From contig NZ_AUBL01000004.1 in the NCBI RefSeq assembly GCF_000429225.1, positions 1 to 64,000 of the forward strand: DNA of 64,000 nucleotides, given 5' to 3'. This document shows positions 27,294 to 37,003 of the stretch, one piece after another; position 1 is the stretch's first letter, and the number at the start of each line of letters is the position of its first letter. This DNA comes from Actinomyces dentalis DSM 19115 (GTDB taxonomy: Bacteria; Actinomycetota; Actinomycetes; Actinomycetales; Actinomycetaceae). The notes beneath the pieces were generated by a model, which worked only from the letters and a program-made list of their open reading frames with translations, had not been told where the DNA came from and ran no database searches. Both the position numbers and the translations under genes were made by a program.

Positions 27294-28643
27294 TTAGAGT
27301 CGGGAGTCGGCGGGGGGCGGGTCGGCGGCCGGGGCGGGATCCGGCTCCCGCTCCGGGCCCGCCTCGGCGGGCTCGACGACGATGACGGCGCCCTTCCCCC
27401 CGCCCGCGCGCTCGCCCAGGCGCGTGAGCACCCAGCTCTCGCCCGCCTGGCCGCGCGGGCGCACGGCCAGGCGCAGCGCGTCGGGGGAGACGTCGACGCC
27501 GCGCTTGCGGATCTCCAGACGGCCGATGCCGCGCTCGCGGACCCGGGCCCTGAGGGCCTTGAGATGCAGCGGCAGGACCTCCTTCACGCGCCAGGAGCGC
27601 ATGAAGGGAGCCAGGACCGGCGGCGGGAGCGCGTCACCGGTGAGGTAGGCGATGCGCCGGGCCACGGGCGCCGCCCCCGTCCGCCGCGCCAACTCGGCCA
27701 CGAGCCCGGCGCGAATGGCGGCGCCGTCGGGCTCGTGCAGGTAGGCCCCCAGGTCCGACGGCGCCGCGATCGGCTCGAGCTGGACGGGCGGGGCGGAGGG
27801 GTCGGAGCAGTCGGGATCGACCAGGAGGTGGGTGCGCACCTCGCCGTCCCGGTGCGGGTCGGGACGCAGCACGAGCGCGGAGCGGCCGGGCCCCTCGGGG
27901 GCCAGCGGCCCGCACCAGATGGCGGCCTCGACGACGTCCCCGGCCGCGCTCGCCCACTGCACGTGCGAGTCGGGGGGCAGGATCTCGTGATCGATGCCCG
28001 GAGCGACCTTGACGCCCACGGCGTCCACCCGCTCGCGCAGCGCCAGGACGGAGCCCAGCGGCGGCGACCACCCCTCGGGGTCGGCTATGCGCCGCCCGGC
28101 ACGGCGCCGGGCGGGATCGGCGAAGACGGCGTCGACGCCCTCGGCCTCCAGGTCGACGGCGAGCGCATCGGCGCAGCGGACCTCGACGTCCTCGAAGGTC
28201 ATGAGATTGACCGTGGCCAGGGCCGCCGTCGTCTCATCGCGCTCGACGGCGAGCACCTTCAGGCCCAGCCCGGCCAGGGCGATGGCGTCGCCCCCGATGC
28301 CGCAGCCCAGGTCGGCCACGCGGCGGACGCCGGCGCGCGCGTAGCGGGCGGCGTGGTGCGCGGCCACCGACAGGCGACTGGCCTGCTCCAGGCCGTCGGG
28401 GGTGAAGAGCATCTGGGAGGCGAAGGGCCCGAGCTTGGCGGCGGCGCGGGCGCGCAGGCGCTGCTGGGTCAGGGCGGCGGCCACGAGATCACCCGGATTC
28501 CCCCGGGCGCGCAGCTCCTCCCCCAGGGCCGGGGCGGCGGCCTCGTCGTAGTCGGGCAGGGAGCGCAGCAGGGCCCAGCCCCGCGGGGTGAGCAGTTGAG
28601 CGAGGTGGTCGGCGGGCGTCGAGTCATCCATCGGCTCGATCAT
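27294..28643 (-). CDS. Class I SAM-dependent methyltransferase with THUMP-like C-terminal domain
   Basis: 449 residues. A helical N-terminal region is followed by a Rossmann methyltransferase domain with the SAM motif VADLGCGIGGDAIALA (residues about 130-145), then VEVRCADAL and the catalytic-type [13 protein letters not shown]. The C-terminal part (RRIAYLTGDALPP, KALRARVRERGIGRLEIRKRGV) matches the THUMP-like domain found at this position in actinobacterial proteins. It is probably an RNA methyltransferase, with target unknown. The tail is a low-complexity Pro/Ala/Glu stretch. A second ATG four codons in (28631) is an equally possible start. Confidence 0.8.
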   Translation of the reverse strand: MIEPMDDSTPADHLAQLLTPRGWALLRSLPDYDEAAAPALGEELRARGNPGDLVAAALTQQRLRARAAAKLGPFASQMLFTPDGLEQASRLSVAAHHAARYARAGVRRVADLGCGIGGDAIALAGLGLKVLAVERDETTAALATVNLMTFEDVEVRCADALAVDLEAEGVDAVFADPARRRAGRRIADPEGWSPPLGSVLALRERVDAVGVKVAPGIDHEILPPDSHVQWASAAGDVVEAAIWCGPLAPEGPGRSALVLRPDPHRDGEVRTHLLVDPDCSDPSAPPVQLEPIAAPSDLGAYLHEPDGAAIRAGLVAELARRTGAAPVARRIAYLTGDALPPPVLAPFMRSWRVKEVLPLHLKALRARVRERGIGRLEIRKRGVDVSPDALRLAVRPRGQAGESWVLTRLGERAGGGKGAVIVVEPAEAGPEREPDPAPAADPPPADSRL

Positions 28644-28796
28644 GGCACGGCCCGCGGGCGCGGCGCCGAAGGCGGTCGGCGTGGGGAGCGGGACCTGCCG
28701 CCATCCGGCGCGCGCCGTGCGGCGGCTACAGTGGCGGCGCCCGGGCGCCCCGCGAGGATCCGCCGCGGCGGCGCGCCCGGCAGGAAGGCGGTACTC

Positions 28797-29564
28797 GTGG
28801 TTGCATGGTCCCAGTGGCTCCGGCAGCGGGCCCGGCGGCTCCGGCCGGGGTTCCGATGGCTCCGGCAGCGGGCCCGGTGGTTCCGACAGCGGAGGGTGAG
28901 GGCGGTGATCGGTGTCGTCGTCTCCCTGGTCGTGCTCGTCGTCGTCTCGGCCAACGTCTGGATCTGGGGCGCCAGCGCCGGCCGGATCGAGGAGCTGGGG
29001 GCGCCGGACGACACCGCCACCGCCCCGGTGGCCATCGTCCTGGGGGCCGCCGTCTACCCCTCCGGCGAGCCCTCGCCGTGGCTGCGCTACCGACTCGACA
29101 CCGCCGCCCGGCTGTACCGCTCCGGACGGGTGGAGGCCATTCTCGTGTCCGGGGACAACGGGCGGGAGAACTACAACGAACCGGTCGCCATGCGCCGCTA
29201 CCTGGTGGCCGCGGGGATCCCCGCCGAGGCGATCGCCCTGGACTACGCGGGCTTCGACACCTACGACACCTGCGTGCGGGCGCGCCGGATCTTCGGCGTG
29301 ACGCGGGCGATCATCGTCACCCAGGACTTCCACGAGCCGCGGGCCGTGTCGGTGTGCCGGGCGGCGGGGGTCGAGGTCCGCGGGGTGGCCGACACCCTGG
29401 CGAGGAACAACCGGGGCACCTGGGTGCGCAGCTGGCTGAGGGAACGGGCGGCGGCGGTCAAGGCGGCCTGGGACGTGCTGAGCGGGCGCGAGCCGATCCT
29501 GGGCCGCCGCGAGACGAGCGTCGAGGAGGCGATCGCCTGGACGCGGGCGCACCGGGCGCCCTGA
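28797..29564 (+). CDS. SanA/YdcF-like (DUF218) membrane-anchored protein
   Basis: 255 residues from a GTG with AGGAAGG at 28782-28788. A strongly basic N-terminus (repeated WLRQRAR) precedes one membrane helix (VIGVVVSLVVLVVVSA). An extracytoplasmic DUF218 domain follows: AIVLGAAVYPSGEPSPWLR, ILVSGDNG, and TRAIIVTQDFHEPRA. SanA in E. coli contributes to envelope barrier function and vancomycin exclusion, but the reaction is not established. The N-terminal basic region comes from a short DNA duplication: a 21-bp stretch occurs at about 28813 and again at about 28855. Confidence 0.82.
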   Translation: MVAWSQWLRQRARRLRPGFRWLRQRARWFRQRRVRAVIGVVVSLVVLVVVSANVWIWGASAGRIEELGAPDDTATAPVAIVLGAAVYPSGEPSPWLRYRLDTAARLYRSGRVEAILVSGDNGRENYNEPVAMRRYLVAAGIPAEAIALDYAGFDTYDTCVRARRIFGVTRAIIVTQDFHEPRAVSVCRAAGVEVRGVADTLARNNRGTWVRSWLRERAAAVKAAWDVLSGREPILGRRETSVEEAIAWTRAHRAP

Positions 29565-29650
29565 CGGGCGGCGCGCCGCGGCGGCGAGCCCCGCGCTCGC
29601 GGCCGCCGGGGAGGGGCCGCGCACGCCGTCGGCGAACCCGGGGGCCGGAT

Positions 29651-29677
29651 CTGGCACTCGCGTTGACTGAGTGCTAA
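29651..29677 (+). promoter_or_regulatory. CIRCE element (HrcA operator)
   Basis: CTGGCACTC-N9-GAGTGCTAA matches the CIRCE consensus TTAGCACTC-N9-GAGTGCTAA with two mismatches in the left arm. It overlaps the -35 box of groES, so HrcA binding would block transcription until heat shock. Confidence 0.9.
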
Positions 29678-29692
29678 CGGCGCGCGTACATT
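29663..29692 (+). promoter_or_regulatory. groES promoter
   Basis: TTGACT (29663-29668) and TACATT (29687-29692) with an 18-bp spacer. The -35 box lies inside the CIRCE spacer. The leader to groES is about 135 bases. Confidence 0.8.
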
Positions 29693-29835
29693 CCTCGTCA
29701 GACGCGGAGCCCGTGCGGCCCCGCGGCACGCGCCCTCGGCGCTGACGGACCGACCCCCGCGACGGCGGACCGGCACCGTCAGGACGCGGATCCAGTTACC
29801 ACTCGTACGCTGAAGAAGCGAGAAGGGGAGACACC

Positions 29836-30132
29836 ATGGCGATCTCCATCAAGCCGCTCGAGGACCGCATCGTCGTCCAGACGCTCGAGGCCGAGCAGAC
29901 CACCGCCTCCGGCCTGGTCATTCCGGACACCGCCAAGGAGAAGCCGCAGGAGGGCAAGGTCCTGGCCGTGGGCCCCGGCCGCGTGGACGACTCCGGCAAG
30001 CGCATTCCGGTCGACGTCGCCGAGGGCGACGTGGTCATCTACTCCAAGTACGGCGGCACCGAGATCAAGTACCAGGGTGAGGAGTATCTCATCCTCTCCG
30101 CGCGCGACGTCCTGGCCGTCGTCGCCAAGTGA
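29836..30132 (+). CDS. groES: Co-chaperonin GroES
   Basis: 98 residues, normal length. [21 protein letters not shown] at the N-terminus contains the family signature. The mobile loop ([19 protein letters not shown]) binds GroEL, and [24 protein letters not shown] ends the fold. GAAGGGGAG precedes the ATG. Control is by HrcA through the CIRCE element. No groEL follows: the next gene is a convergent whiB, so the chaperonin subunit is encoded elsewhere. Confidence 0.97.
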   Translation: MAISIKPLEDRIVVQTLEAEQTTASGLVIPDTAKEKPQEGKVLAVGPGRVDDSGKRIPVDVAEGDVVIYSKYGGTEIKYQGEEYLILSARDVLAVVAK

Positions 30133-30138
30133 CGCGTC

Positions 30139-30190
30139 CCGGGGCGGGCGGGGACGAAGAGCGCTGCCCTTCCGTCCCCGCCCGCCCCGG
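30139..30190. terminator. 18-bp perfect hairpin between groES and whiB
   Basis: Perfect 18-bp arms (30139-30156 and 30173-30190) with a 16-base loop lie between two convergent stops. A bidirectional terminator is likely. There is no T-run. Confidence 0.85.
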
Positions 30191-30230
30191 TTCGACGGCG
30201 CCGGGGGCGTGACGCCGTCCCGCACCGGCC

Positions 30231-30536
30231 TCAGGCGACCGGTGGGTCGCGATGGCGCTGCTCCTGGCGCGCGATCTGGGCGCGCCGCTCCTCCTCGGTC
30301 AGGCCGCCCCACACACCGTAGGGCTCGTGGGTGGCCAGGGCGTGCTCGCGGCAATTGATGATGACCGGGCAGGTGGCGCACACGGCCTTCGCGCTCTCGT
30401 CGCGCCTGCGCCGGGAACTCCCTCGCTCGCCCTCCGGATGGAAGAAGATCGAGGAGTCCATCCCCAGGCAGGCGCCCTGGTACTGCCACTCCCACAACGC
30501 CGTGATCGGGCCAGGCTGCCGTGAACGTTCGGGCAT
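30231..30536 (-). CDS. whiB3: WhiB-family iron-sulfur regulator, WhiB3/WhiD type
   Basis: 101 residues. Four Cys (23, 53, 56, 62) in the C-X29-C-X2-C-X5-C pattern bind a [4Fe-4S] cluster. The GVWGG turn and a basic C-terminal helix follow. The stretch GMDSSIFFHPEGERG closely resembles Mycobacterium WhiB3 and Streptomyces WhiD rather than WhiB1 or WhiB2. WhiB proteins bind region 4 of the principal sigma factor. WhiB3 and WhiD act in redox response, lipid metabolism or late development, and the role here is inferred only. The gene is transcribed away from guaB and converges on groES. Confidence 0.92.
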   Translation of the reverse strand: MPERSRQPGPITALWEWQYQGACLGMDSSIFFHPEGERGSSRRRRDESAKAVCATCPVIINCREHALATHEPYGVWGGLTEEERRAQIARQEQRHRDPPVA

Positions 30537-30605
30537 GACGCGGATCCCTCCTCGACGAGCGTCAGACGTCTAGACGAATAGCCTACTGCGTTCCAGCCCA
30601 CATAG

Positions 30606-32264
<1,659 letters not shown>

Positions 32265-32271
32265 GGCTTCG

Positions 32272-32311
32272 GCGCCGCCCCGGGCTCCGTGCCGGAGCCG
32301 CCGGCGGCGCG
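32272..32311. terminator. GC-rich hairpin after guaB
   Basis: The core stem GGCTCCG (32283-32289) / CGGAGCC (32293-32299) has a 3-base loop and outer complementary GC stretches. It lies between the convergent ends of guaB and the unknown membrane-protein gene. Confidence 0.5.
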
Positions 32312-32342
32312 TCGGTTACAGCACGATGTCCACGCCGATAAC

Positions 32343-34166
32343 TCATCGAATCCGGGGAGGGGGAGCGTCGAAGTTCCGCCTCACCAGCAGCGTCATGAAG
32401 ATCATGGATATGACGCCCTGGCGGTGGAGCGAGCGTCGTCTCCGACGCAGTGCGCCGTTCTTCGTCTGCTCCTCGGGAAGAAGGTTCCGGGCGGCGGCCA
32501 GATTCTTCCGGAGGCGGAAGGCGTCGATATGGGAGGCGTTGACCGAGACCATCAGGACGACGAGATAGAGGATGGACAGGCAGCAGACCGATATGACGAT
32601 CGCGAAGGACGTCCGCGCGCCCACGCACAGGTTCAGTGGATGCCCGAGGGGCAGGCAGTGCATCGACGTCCGGGACGTGTCGTAGGTCTCGAGGGCCGCG
32701 TATAGAAGCGCGATTCCCGCGGAGAGGGTCACGAGCATGCGCCCGAAGGCGTGGAACTGTCCCGCGATCGCGTGCTCTCGCGGACTCGCGAAGTACATCG
32801 TGACCAGGGGCGGGATCATCGAGAGGAACGCCGTCGAGGGCGTCGGGGCGGATGCGGTCCCCCATGAGAAGTGGTGGGCGAGGCAGAGCAGGGCCACCGT
32901 GGCGATAAGATTGATGGCGGCCGGGAGCAGGAACCTGTGGTGTCCGGGATTGAAGGTCGCGGTCATCACCCACTGCGATGAATCTGACGTGTTATTCTTG
33001 TTCTTATTGATTATCCTGTTCTCCAGATCTGTCAGGGTCCGCGGATGGACGAGGATCTCCGCCTGCCGCCTGTTGCGCGTCAACTCGACCGCGGGATTGG
33101 AATGATCATCGGAAAGGGTCTGGGGCGTCGTGTACGGGCGCGAGTCGGACGCGCTGCCGGTCGATTGCGGCAGCAGCGGTATCTCCTGGTCGCCGAAGGC
33201 GAGGGCCAATCGCCCGATCTCCAGGTCCTCGGGTGCAATGAGGCGAATATGGGTGCCGCCGTGCTTGGATCCGGTTAGGAGGGGGAGATCGATCGCGTAG
33301 GGCCACGGGCCGGGAACGAATACGGATCTGAGTGCATCGCCTATTCCGAGCCTGGTCCGGGCGGCGCGCTCGAGCCATGAGATCTTCAGAACGTCGTCGC
33401 GGACCCTGTGCTCGTCGTCGCGAGGGGGTGTGTAGACCACGTGGAGCGTGTAGTAGTGCTTGAGGTAATCGAGTTCGTTGAGGAAGTCTGCGGACATCGC
33501 GAAGTTCTTGATGTCGTCCGGCATGCCCTCGATCTGCTCGAACTCCTTCGCGACGGTTTCAGGGGTCTTCTCCCAGTGCTTGAGGTATTGATAAATCGTC
33601 TTCGCGGCGACTTTAACCCACGAGTCGTGCGCGGCGGGTCGGCGCCCGGGGCGGAGCGGCGCCCTGCCGATAAGGACCGCGAGAAGCTGGTAGGTGGTCG
33701 CCTCGTTGTTCTCGTGGCGCCGGGCGATGCTGAGTGTGGCGCCGCGCCCGTCCCGCGCGTCGATGTCGAGAATGGGGCCCGGCAGCATCCCGGTGGAGAC
33801 CGGCAGGTAGAGCGGGGCGCGCCCGATGTCCCATTCATCGAGGATGACCGCGAGCCGAGCGCCGGACACGTCGATGCTCATGGACCGACGATGAGTTTGA
33901 GCGTCTTCGAAGGTGATGGTTTGGACGATGCGCCGCTGCCATCGTCCTCGGTACCTGACGAGAAGGCCCTGGAGCGAGCACCGCTCGATGAGCGCGTCAT
34001 CAGATCCGGTGAACTCCCCGGTGTCGGGATCGAGGAGCGGGCCGGGTGCCGGCGCAGCGGACTCATTCACCGGCGTCGAGGTCCTCGATTCATTCTGCTG
34101 CCGGGTCCTTTTGCGAAGGAATTGTGCACCGATGGCGAGGAGGCTGCTCCTGACGGACTGCTCCAT
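32343..34166 (-). CDS. Unknown 607-residue membrane protein of a low-GC insert
   Basis: I do not recognise this protein. The N-terminal ~400 residues are soluble and of mixed alpha/beta character (LDPDTGEFTGSDDALIERCS, LAVILDEWDIGRAPLYLPVS, THIRLIAPEDLEIGRLALAF). The last 180 residues hold about five hydrophobic segments, including FLLPAAINLIATVALLCLAH and FAIVISVCCLSILYLVVLMV, then a basic RRRRRSLHR loop. A strong GAGGAG precedes the ATG. Base composition is clearly less GC-rich than its neighbours (AAT, ATA, AAC and GAT codons are common), suggesting transfer. A 62-residue gene starts just upstream in the same direction, so the two look like one operon. A cytoplasmic sensor/effector with a membrane-embedded C-terminus is conceivable but unproven. 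Confidence 0.7.
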   Translation of the reverse strand: MEQSVRSSLLAIGAQFLRKRTRQQNESRTSTPVNESAAPAPGPLLDPDTGEFTGSDDALIERCSLQGLLVRYRGRWQRRIVQTITFEDAQTHRRSMSIDVSGARLAVILDEWDIGRAPLYLPVSTGMLPGPILDIDARDGRGATLSIARRHENNEATTYQLLAVLIGRAPLRPGRRPAAHDSWVKVAAKTIYQYLKHWEKTPETVAKEFEQIEGMPDDIKNFAMSADFLNELDYLKHYYTLHVVYTPPRDDEHRVRDDVLKISWLERAARTRLGIGDALRSVFVPGPWPYAIDLPLLTGSKHGGTHIRLIAPEDLEIGRLALAFGDQEIPLLPQSTGSASDSRPYTTPQTLSDDHSNPAVELTRNRRQAEILVHPRTLTDLENRIINKNKNNTSDSSQWVMTATFNPGHHRFLLPAAINLIATVALLCLAHHFSWGTASAPTPSTAFLSMIPPLVTMYFASPREHAIAGQFHAFGRMLVTLSAGIALLYAALETYDTSRTSMHCLPLGHPLNLCVGARTSFAIVISVCCLSILYLVVLMVSVNASHIDAFRLRKNLAAARNLLPEEQTKNGALRRRRRSLHRQGVISMIFMTLLVRRNFDAPPPRIR

Positions 34167-34213
34167 TGGTCTCCTCGGACGCGCCCGTGGACACCGCCTG
34201 CCGATGCGGAGCC

Positions 34214-34402
34214 CTAGTGGGCTCGGCTCGGCAGGAGCCCCCTGGCCACGAGCTGAGTGCGGTCGAGGACTTCCTCGTAGAGCTTGTCCGACGCGCGGCG
34301 CTGAGGAACCTGCTGAGACAGGACGACGACGTAGGGGGTACCGGCTGACGTCTTCTTGATGGTTCGAGTCGGTGTCGATACCCGAGGCTCATGAGTGGGC
34401 AC
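34214..34402 (-). CDS. Small unknown protein, first gene of the low-GC insert operon
   Basis: 62 residues, unrecognised. The start at a GTG (VPTHEPRVSTPTR) is chosen because GAAGGAG lies five bases upstream; a GTG seven codons earlier is possible. The sequence is charged and has a central TPYVVVLSQQVPQR strand-like segment and a helical end (ASDKLYEEVLDRTQLVARGLL). It lies 47 bases before the 607-residue membrane protein gene, in the same direction. The upstream region is AT-rich, with TATATT on the minus strand (complement of 34425-34430) as a possible -10. It may be an accessory or regulatory partner of the larger protein. Confidence 0.5.
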   Translation of the reverse strand: MPTHEPRVSTPTRTIKKTSAGTPYVVVLSQQVPQRRASDKLYEEVLDRTQLVARGLLPSRAH

Positions 34403-34462
34403 CGCGGCTCCTTCGTTGGACACAAATATACACGTGAAGCGTAACGCATTTTCCGCCGGTTG

Positions 34463-35245
34463 TCACCGGAGTGCGCGGAGCTCCTTCGCCAGCGGCCAGG
34501 ACGGGTCCGCCCCGGCGCGCCCCGGGTTCTTCCTCGCCAGCCAGGCGTTGAAGGACTCGGCCCACTCCCGGTGCGCCCGCACCTGGAAGCCCTGCAATTC
34601 CTCCAGGCTCATGGAGCCCAAACGGGGGTGGGCCCGCACCATGGCCTCCAGGACGTCGAGCGCGGCCTCCACGTCCACCTCCGCGGTGTGCAGGGACTCA
34701 TCCACCCGCACCCCGTAGACCGCGCACAGGTCGCCCAGGCGGCGCTTGCCCCGGCGGTAGCGGTCCACCGCCCGGTCCAGGACGAGGGGGTCGAGGATCG
34801 GGCCGATCCCGTCCCCGCCACCGCCGCGCCCCAGGCGCTCGCGCAGACCGGGCAGCCCGTGGCGGGCGAGCCCGGCCTCCATCAGCGTCAGATCGAAGGA
34901 GGCGTTGAAGGCGACGACCGGGATGCCCCGGGCCATCGCCGCCGCCAGCGCCCCGGCGACCTCCTCGAGCACCTGGGCCGCGGGCCGGCCCTCCGCCCGG
35001 GCGCGCTCGGTGGTGATGCCGTGCACGGCCGCCGCCGCCTCGGGGATCTCGACGCCGGGGTCCGCCAGCCAGGTGCGCACGTCCCGGCCGCGGGCGCCGT
35101 CGGCGCCGAGGGGGCCGCACGAGACGACCGCCGCGGTGACGAGGCGGTCCCCGAGCGGATCCACGCCGGTGGTCTCGGTGTCGAAGCCCAGGAGGGGGCC
35201 GGTGACCCAGCTCGGGGCGGCGGGGGAGGGCGTGCGCGTGGTCAT
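34463..35245 (-). CDS. DEDDh 3'-5' exonuclease (DnaQ/epsilon-like)
   Basis: 260 residues. The RNase T/DnaQ exonuclease fold: ExoI motif GFDTETTGVDP (first D and E), ExoII around VVAFNASFDLTLME, and ExoIII HTAEVDVEAALDVLE (His plus Asp). These supply the DEDDh metal ligands. It is a stand-alone proofreading-like exonuclease, as is common in actinobacteria, with no polymerase fused. The start at MTTRTPSP is preferred over an ATG 11 codons upstream because CAGACT lies seven bases before it. The gene is divergent from guaB3. Confidence 0.88.
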   Translation of the reverse strand: MTTRTPSPAAPSWVTGPLLGFDTETTGVDPLGDRLVTAAVVSCGPLGADGARGRDVRTWLADPGVEIPEAAAAVHGITTERARAEGRPAAQVLEEVAGALAAAMARGIPVVAFNASFDLTLMEAGLARHGLPGLRERLGRGGGGDGIGPILDPLVLDRAVDRYRRGKRRLGDLCAVYGVRVDESLHTAEVDVEAALDVLEAMVRAHPRLGSMSLEELQGFQVRAHREWAESFNAWLARKNPGRAGADPSWPLAKELRALR

Positions 35246-35309
35246 GAGCGGAAGTCTGCCACGCGCCTGCGACATCAATCGGGTCCCCGGCCCCGGCCCC
35301 GCCCGCCGC

Positions 35310-35315
35310 TACCAT
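35310..35315 (+). promoter_or_regulatory. -10 box for leaderless guaB3 transcript
   Basis: TACCAT ends six bases before the ATG, the same hexamer and spacing as at guaB. Confidence 0.55.
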
Positions 35316-35321
35316 CGCGCC

Positions 35322-36446
35322 ATGAGCGCAGAGATCGAGATCGGGCGATCCAAGCGGGCCCGCCGGGCCTACTCCTTCGACGACATCGCCGTCGTGCCCG
35401 CGCGTCGCACCCGCGACACCCGGGACGTGCGGGTGGGCTGGCAGGTGGACGCCTACCACGTGGACCTGCCCATTATGGCGGCCCCCATGGACTCGGTCAT
35501 GAGCCCGGCCACGGCCGTGCTCGTCGGGCGCCTGGGCGGCATCGGCGTGCTCGACCTGGAGGGCCTGTGGACCCGCTACGAGGACCCCGCCGACGCCCTG
35601 GGGCGCATCCGCGCCGCCGCCCCCGAGGAGGCCACCCGCGTCCTGCAGGAGGTCTACCGCCCGCCGGTGCGCCCCGAGCTCATCGGCGCGCGCCTGGCCG
35701 AGATCCGCCGATCCGGTGTCGTCGTGGCCGCCCGGCTCAGCCCCGCCCAGACCCAGCGGCACTGGCGCACCGTCGTCGAGGCCGGCGTCGACCTGCTCGT
35801 CATCCGCGGCTCGGTGGTCTCCGCCGAGCACGTGTCCGGCAATGTCGAGCCACTCAACCTCAAGCGCTTCATCTACGAGCTCGACGTCCCCGTCGTCGTC
35901 GGCGGCGTCACCACCTACACCGCGGCCCTGCACCTCATGCGCACCGGCGCCGCCGCGGTCCTCGTGGGCCAGGGCGGGGGCGCCTCCTCCTCGATCCGCC
36001 AGGTCCTGGGCCTGCACATGCCCATGGCCACCGCCGTGGCCGACGTCGCCGCCGCCCGGCGCGACTACCTCGACGAGTCCGGGGGCCGCTACGTCCACGT
36101 CATCGCCGACGGCTCGGTGGGCAACTCCGGGGACGTCGTCAAGGCCATCGCCTGCGGGGCCGACGCCGTCATGCTCGGGGCCGCCCTGGCGCGGGCGGCC
36201 GAGGCGCCCGGGGGCGGCTACCACTGGGGCGCCGAGGCCCGCCACGAGCGCCTGCCGCGCGGCTACCGCTCCTTCGTGGGGACCGTGGGCACCATGGAGG
36301 AGATCCTGGCCGGCCCCTCCGACCGGGCGGACGGCACCCTCAATATCGTCGGCGCCCTGCGCCGCACCCTGGCGACCACCGGCTACTCCGACGTCAAGGA
36401 GCTCCAGCGCGTCGGCATCGTCCTGGCCCCCTACGCCCCGAGCTGA
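35322..36446 (+). CDS. guaB3: GuaB3-family IMP dehydrogenase-related protein
   Basis: 374 residues. An IMPDH-like barrel without CBS domains (YSFDDIAVVPARRTRD, LPIMAAPMDSVMS, HVIADGSVGNSGDVVKAIACGADAVMLG). This is the actinobacterial GuaB3 paralogue normally found next to guaB. In the loop where IMPDH has the catalytic Cys of GPGSICTT, this protein reads GQGGGASSSI and has no Cys. Classical IMPDH chemistry is therefore doubtful, and its role may be regulatory or another nucleotide reaction. The start is supported by the -10 box at six bases. It is separated from guaB by the low-GC insert and the exonuclease gene. Confidence 0.88.
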   Translation: MSAEIEIGRSKRARRAYSFDDIAVVPARRTRDTRDVRVGWQVDAYHVDLPIMAAPMDSVMSPATAVLVGRLGGIGVLDLEGLWTRYEDPADALGRIRAAAPEEATRVLQEVYRPPVRPELIGARLAEIRRSGVVVAARLSPAQTQRHWRTVVEAGVDLLVIRGSVVSAEHVSGNVEPLNLKRFIYELDVPVVVGGVTTYTAALHLMRTGAAAVLVGQGGGASSSIRQVLGLHMPMATAVADVAAARRDYLDESGGRYVHVIADGSVGNSGDVVKAIACGADAVMLGAALARAAEAPGGGYHWGAEARHERLPRGYRSFVGTVGTMEEILAGPSDRADGTLNIVGALRRTLATTGYSDVKELQRVGIVLAPYAPS

Positions 36447-36643
36447 GCGGCGCCCCGGCGCGCGACGAGCCGGTGCGCGCGTTCGGATCGCGATCGGATC
36501 GCACCGGCCCGCCCATGCGCCTGCGACGAGGCCGCCCCGTCGGGTACTGTCAGTCAGGACGCCAGCCCTCCAGCTGGTGCGCGTCAATCATGGGGCGCAT
36601 ACGGTCTCGAGGTGCCGCCCCTCTCATCTCAAAGGAGCCGCTC

Positions 36644-36910
36644 ATGGCACAGGTCACCGCCACCATCGCTTCCAAGGTCGGGCTGCACGCCCGCCCCGCC
36701 GCCACCTTCGTCAAGGCCGTCGCCGAGAAGGGCGTCCCGGTCACCATCGCCAAGGAGGGCGGCGCCCCCGTCGACGCCTCCTCCATCCTGGGCGTTATGA
36801 CGCTGGGCGCCGGTCACGGCGACGTCGTCACCCTCACCTCCGAGGCTGACGGATCCGAGAGCGCCCTCGCGGAGCTCAAGGCCCTCCTCGAGACCGACCT
36901 GGACGCCTGA
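36644..36910 (+). CDS. ptsH: Phosphocarrier protein HPr
   Basis: 88 residues. VGLHARPAATFVKA holds the active His15, which receives phosphate from EI and passes it to sugar-specific EII proteins. DASSILGVMTLG holds Ser46, the HPr-kinase site in Firmicutes; regulation at that site in actinobacteria is uncertain. AAAGGAG lies at 36631-36637. No ptsI or EII gene is adjacent. A strong terminator follows, so the gene is monocistronic. Confidence 0.96.
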   Translation: MAQVTATIASKVGLHARPAATFVKAVAEKGVPVTIAKEGGAPVDASSILGVMTLGAGHGDVVTLTSEADGSESALAELKALLETDLDA

Positions 36911-36941
36911 GGCGCCGCGGGCGGACCGCCCGCTCATCCGG

Positions 36942-36975
36942 CGTGGGGCGCGCACCGCGGGGTGCGCGCCCCACG
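36942..36975 (+). terminator. 15-bp perfect hairpin after ptsH
   Basis: Perfect 15-bp arms (36942-36956 and 36961-36975) with a GCGG loop, 32 bases past the ptsH stop and just before the marC promoter. Confidence 0.85.
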
Positions 36976-37003
36976 ATCGTGAGAAGGGGGGCACAATAGC
37001 GTC

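Noticed and set aside
34090-34449. 119-codon minus-strand frame overlapping the small low-GC gene
   Set aside because: Ser/Arg/Pro-rich, no ribosome site, and it overlaps the start of the 607-residue gene. The 62-codon frame has a Shine-Dalgarno and a protein-like composition.
32343-34462. Insertion sequence or prophage fragment
   Set aside because: No transposase, integrase, terminal repeats or tRNA target is visible. Only base composition suggests transfer.
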